In this document: positions 32,072 to 33,804 of the stretch, piece by piece
Position numbering within the stretch: position 1 is the first letter of the stretch
Layout of the letters: each line of letters starts with the position of its first letter
DNA from: a bacterium
Lineage (GTDB): Bacteria; Bacteroidota; Bacteroidia; B-17B0; Aurantibacillaceae
NCBI GenBank assembly: GCA_029945625.1
Contig: JAQSCW010000020.1
Coordinates: 1 to 33,804, forward strand
Length of the DNA stretch: 33,804 nt
Direction: 5' to 3'
Notes under the pieces: model-generated
Told to the model about the DNA's origin: nothing
What the model saw: only the letters and a program-made list of their open reading frames with translations
Databases searched by the model: none
Made by a program: the position numbers and the translations under genes

Positions 32072-33610
32072 ATGAAAAGTAAACAGTATTCAAAAATTGT
32101 AAGCGTTTTTCATGGACGTTCTACTCCCGAACAGGGTAGCATAGCAGGCTATGCTGCTATTATAGAATTTCATAACCTTAAAATTCCTATACCTGCTCAG
32201 CTTGCATTAATTAGCGATAAACATAAAGCATATGATACAGATGAATGGCGTGTGCTTACACCAAGACATAAACCCGAAGAGTCACTTGCGGCACAGCTTA
32301 CTTTTGCATTAAAGTATGAAGGTGTTGATTTAGCGGTATTAAAAGCTTTGTTTACTTCAGTCAATCAAAAGGAAATTCTTTCACTCATCGAAAAAGAACC
32401 TACTGGTAGCTATAGCAGAAAAATATGGTTTCTCTATGAATGGTTAACTGATAAAAAGTTAAAACTCGCTGATGTTCATGTGGGAAACTACATTGATCTG
32501 CTTGATGATTCTCTTCAATACAAAGGCACAGCAATTGCTTCAAAACGTCATAGGGTTAGAAATAATTTACCTGGTGTAAAAGATTTCTGTCCACTTATTC
32601 GTAAAACTGAAAAAATAGAAGCGTTCATAAAACTTAATTTACCTCAAAAAATAAAGAAAACGCTTGGCGATATTCATCCAGACATGTTGTCGCGTACTGC
32701 TGCATTTTTATTATTGAAAGATTCTAAAGCGTCGTATGCAATAGAAGGCGAACGTCCTCCTCAAAATCGCGCACAGCGTTGGGGCCGTGCCATTGGCCAG
32801 GCGGGACAAAAACCTTTGAATAAAGATGAATTATTAAGATTGCAACAGTTGGTTATTACAAACACACGCTTTGTGCAGATGGGTTGGCGCAAGCAAGGTG
32901 GTTTTGTTGGTGAGCATGATCGCCAAAACGGCACGCCAATACCCGATCATATCTCGGCAAAATGGCAGGATTTAGATGTCTTGATTAATGGATTGATAGC
33001 TGCTACCGAAAAAATAGAAAAAGATGAAAACATTGATGCCGTTTTTGCAGCCGCATTAATTGCTTTCGGTTTTGTTTTTATTCATCCCTTTGAAGATGGT
33101 AACGGAAGAATTCACCGTTATTTAATTCATCATTTATTAGCAAGAAAAAAATATGTCCCTAGTGGCATTATTTTTCCTGTTTCTGCTATCATACTCGAAA
33201 GGCTTGATGAATACCGAATAGTTTTAGAATCATTCTCAATGCCACGGCTTGATTTAATTGAATGGAAACCTACTTCAAAAAACAATGTAGAAGTTGTGAA
33301 CGCAACAATTGACCTCTACCGTTACTTCGATGCTACAAAACACGTTGAATTTTTATATAGCTGTGTGCAACAAACCACCGAGAAAACAATTCCAACAGAA
33401 GTGAATTACCTGAAAAAATACGATGAGTTTAAAGTTTATTTGGAAGATTATTTTGAAATGCCTGATAAAATAATTGCACTTTTGGTTCGTTTTCTTGAGC
33501 AAGGAAAAGGCAAATTATCTCAAAGGGCTAAAGAAAAGGAGTTAAAAGCACTAAAGGCTTTGGAAATAAAAAACATCGAACTCAAGTATAAAGAAGTGTT
33601 CAAAGATTAA
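32072..33610 (+). CDS. Fic-family protein (class II AMPylase, self-inhibited)
   Basis: I place the start at 32072 (512 residues); an in-frame ATG at 32021 would precede the predicted transcription start and adds 17 residues of no known domain. The N-terminal domain (HGRSTPEQGSIAGYAAIIEF; LISDKHKAYDTDEWRVLTPR) is often fused to Fic domains. The inhibitory helix motif (S/T)xxxE(G/N) reads SYAIEG (S221, E225, G226). The Fic core motif HPFEDGNGR starts at H338, matching HPFx(D/E)GN(G/K)R with the catalytic His and the ATP-anchor loop. N-terminal inhibition makes this class II: the glutamate blocks ATP gamma-phosphate until relieved. The C-terminal helical region (about 440-512) is Lys/Glu-rich. 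It AMPylates target proteins; the target is unknown. It stands alone with a promoter carrying repeats. Confidence 0.9.
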   Translation: MKSKQYSKIVSVFHGRSTPEQGSIAGYAAIIEFHNLKIPIPAQLALISDKHKAYDTDEWRVLTPRHKPEESLAAQLTFALKYEGVDLAVLKALFTSVNQKEILSLIEKEPTGSYSRKIWFLYEWLTDKKLKLADVHVGNYIDLLDDSLQYKGTAIASKRHRVRNNLPGVKDFCPLIRKTEKIEAFIKLNLPQKIKKTLGDIHPDMLSRTAAFLLLKDSKASYAIEGERPPQNRAQRWGRAIGQAGQKPLNKDELLRLQQLVITNTRFVQMGWRKQGGFVGEHDRQNGTPIPDHISAKWQDLDVLINGLIAATEKIEKDENIDAVFAAALIAFGFVFIHPFEDGNGRIHRYLIHHLLARKKYVPSGIIFPVSAIILERLDEYRIVLESFSMPRLDLIEWKPTSKNNVEVVNATIDLYRYFDATKHVEFLYSCVQQTTEKTIPTEVNYLKKYDEFKVYLEDYFEMPDKIIALLVRFLEQGKGKLSQRAKEKELKALKALEIKNIELKYKEVFKD

Positions 33611-33751
33611 TCTTCACCCCTTTAAAATCAAGGCACTAATTTTTCAACAAAACAATTTGTAGTTTTTTTGACTATTTTTTAAAACAAGCTATGATATTAT
33701 AGGTGCAAAATAGTATTTTAAATATTTAAATAAATGCTGTTGGTCACATGT

Positions 33752-33804
33752 TGGAAATTTCACTCAAACAGACCCCTACATTTCACTCTAAACTGACCCC
33801 TCAC
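33752..33804 (+). mobile_element. Right contig end: terminus of the same insertion sequence
   Basis: Positions 33752-33804 are the exact reverse complement of 2-54. The IS tip TG is at 33752-33753, and the chromosome side ends at 33751. Since the flanks (GATTGCAA at 55 and CACATGT before 33752) are unrelated, no target duplication joins these ends, as expected if they belong to two different IS copies. Confidence 0.6.

Overview
The window reads as a contig from a member of the Bacteroidota. Three proteins or remnants carry type IX secretion (T9SS) C-terminal sorting domains, leaders before the start codons are mostly A-rich rather than Shine-Dalgarno, TAnnTTTG-type -7 boxes can be found, and SRPBCC, HMA-CCHYER and DUF3494 proteins of the phylum's usual form are present. 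Both ends of the contig (2-54 and 33752-33804) are the same 53-bp sequence in inverted orientation, starting TG and built from two imperfect repeats. They look like the ends of an insertion sequence, probably IS21 type, so the contig probably stops where copies of that element begin.

Layout: 1-3400 is accessory DNA. It has a TonB-C/TPR exported protein (minus), then a GNAT-like gene translationally coupled to a 46-aa ORF. That pair is bracketed by two 343-bp direct repeats (1204-1546, 2773-3115) that end in a GGGCAGGAT/ATCCTGCCC hairpin. Next come SRPBCC and OsmC genes. 4716-12044 is a tight six-gene minus-strand operon for a complex I / group 4 hydrogenase-like membrane complex in the order of E. 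coli hyf (B-C-E-F-G-H/I). The large subunit has lost all four NiFe-ligand cysteines. The small subunit has lost three of four proximal-cluster cysteines, and its ferredoxin domain has been trimmed from two clusters to exactly one. This matches the 'energy-converting hydrogenase-related' (Ehr) class, whose reaction is, to my knowledge, not established. Upstream are a CBS-pair protein with its own terminator and, divergently, a three-gene sulfur cluster: an SQR-like flavoprotein with only two cysteines, a one-cysteine TusE/DsrC protein and a DsrE-like protein.

15275-24611 holds a beheaded T9SS remnant, an HMA metal-binding protein paired with a small T9SS protein, a giant 1431-aa acyl-CoA dehydratase activase-type protein, an exported hypothetical, a broken lipoprotein gene and an APC permease. 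24841-27202 is a LysR regulator divergent from an SbtA-type bicarbonate transporter, with a decayed dihydroorotase C-terminus and a 27-aa membrane ORF between them. The right part carries a DUF3494 ice-binding lipoprotein, an 808-aa repeat-containing T9SS protein and a class II Fic AMPylase.

The best candidate for something new is 4.1-15.2 kb. A redox-stripped proton/sodium-pumping complex sits beside a sulfide oxidation / persulfide carrier set, an OsmC thiol protein and a CBS sensor. Functional coupling of these is inference from proximity and shared thiol chemistry; the cysteine losses are read directly from the sequence.
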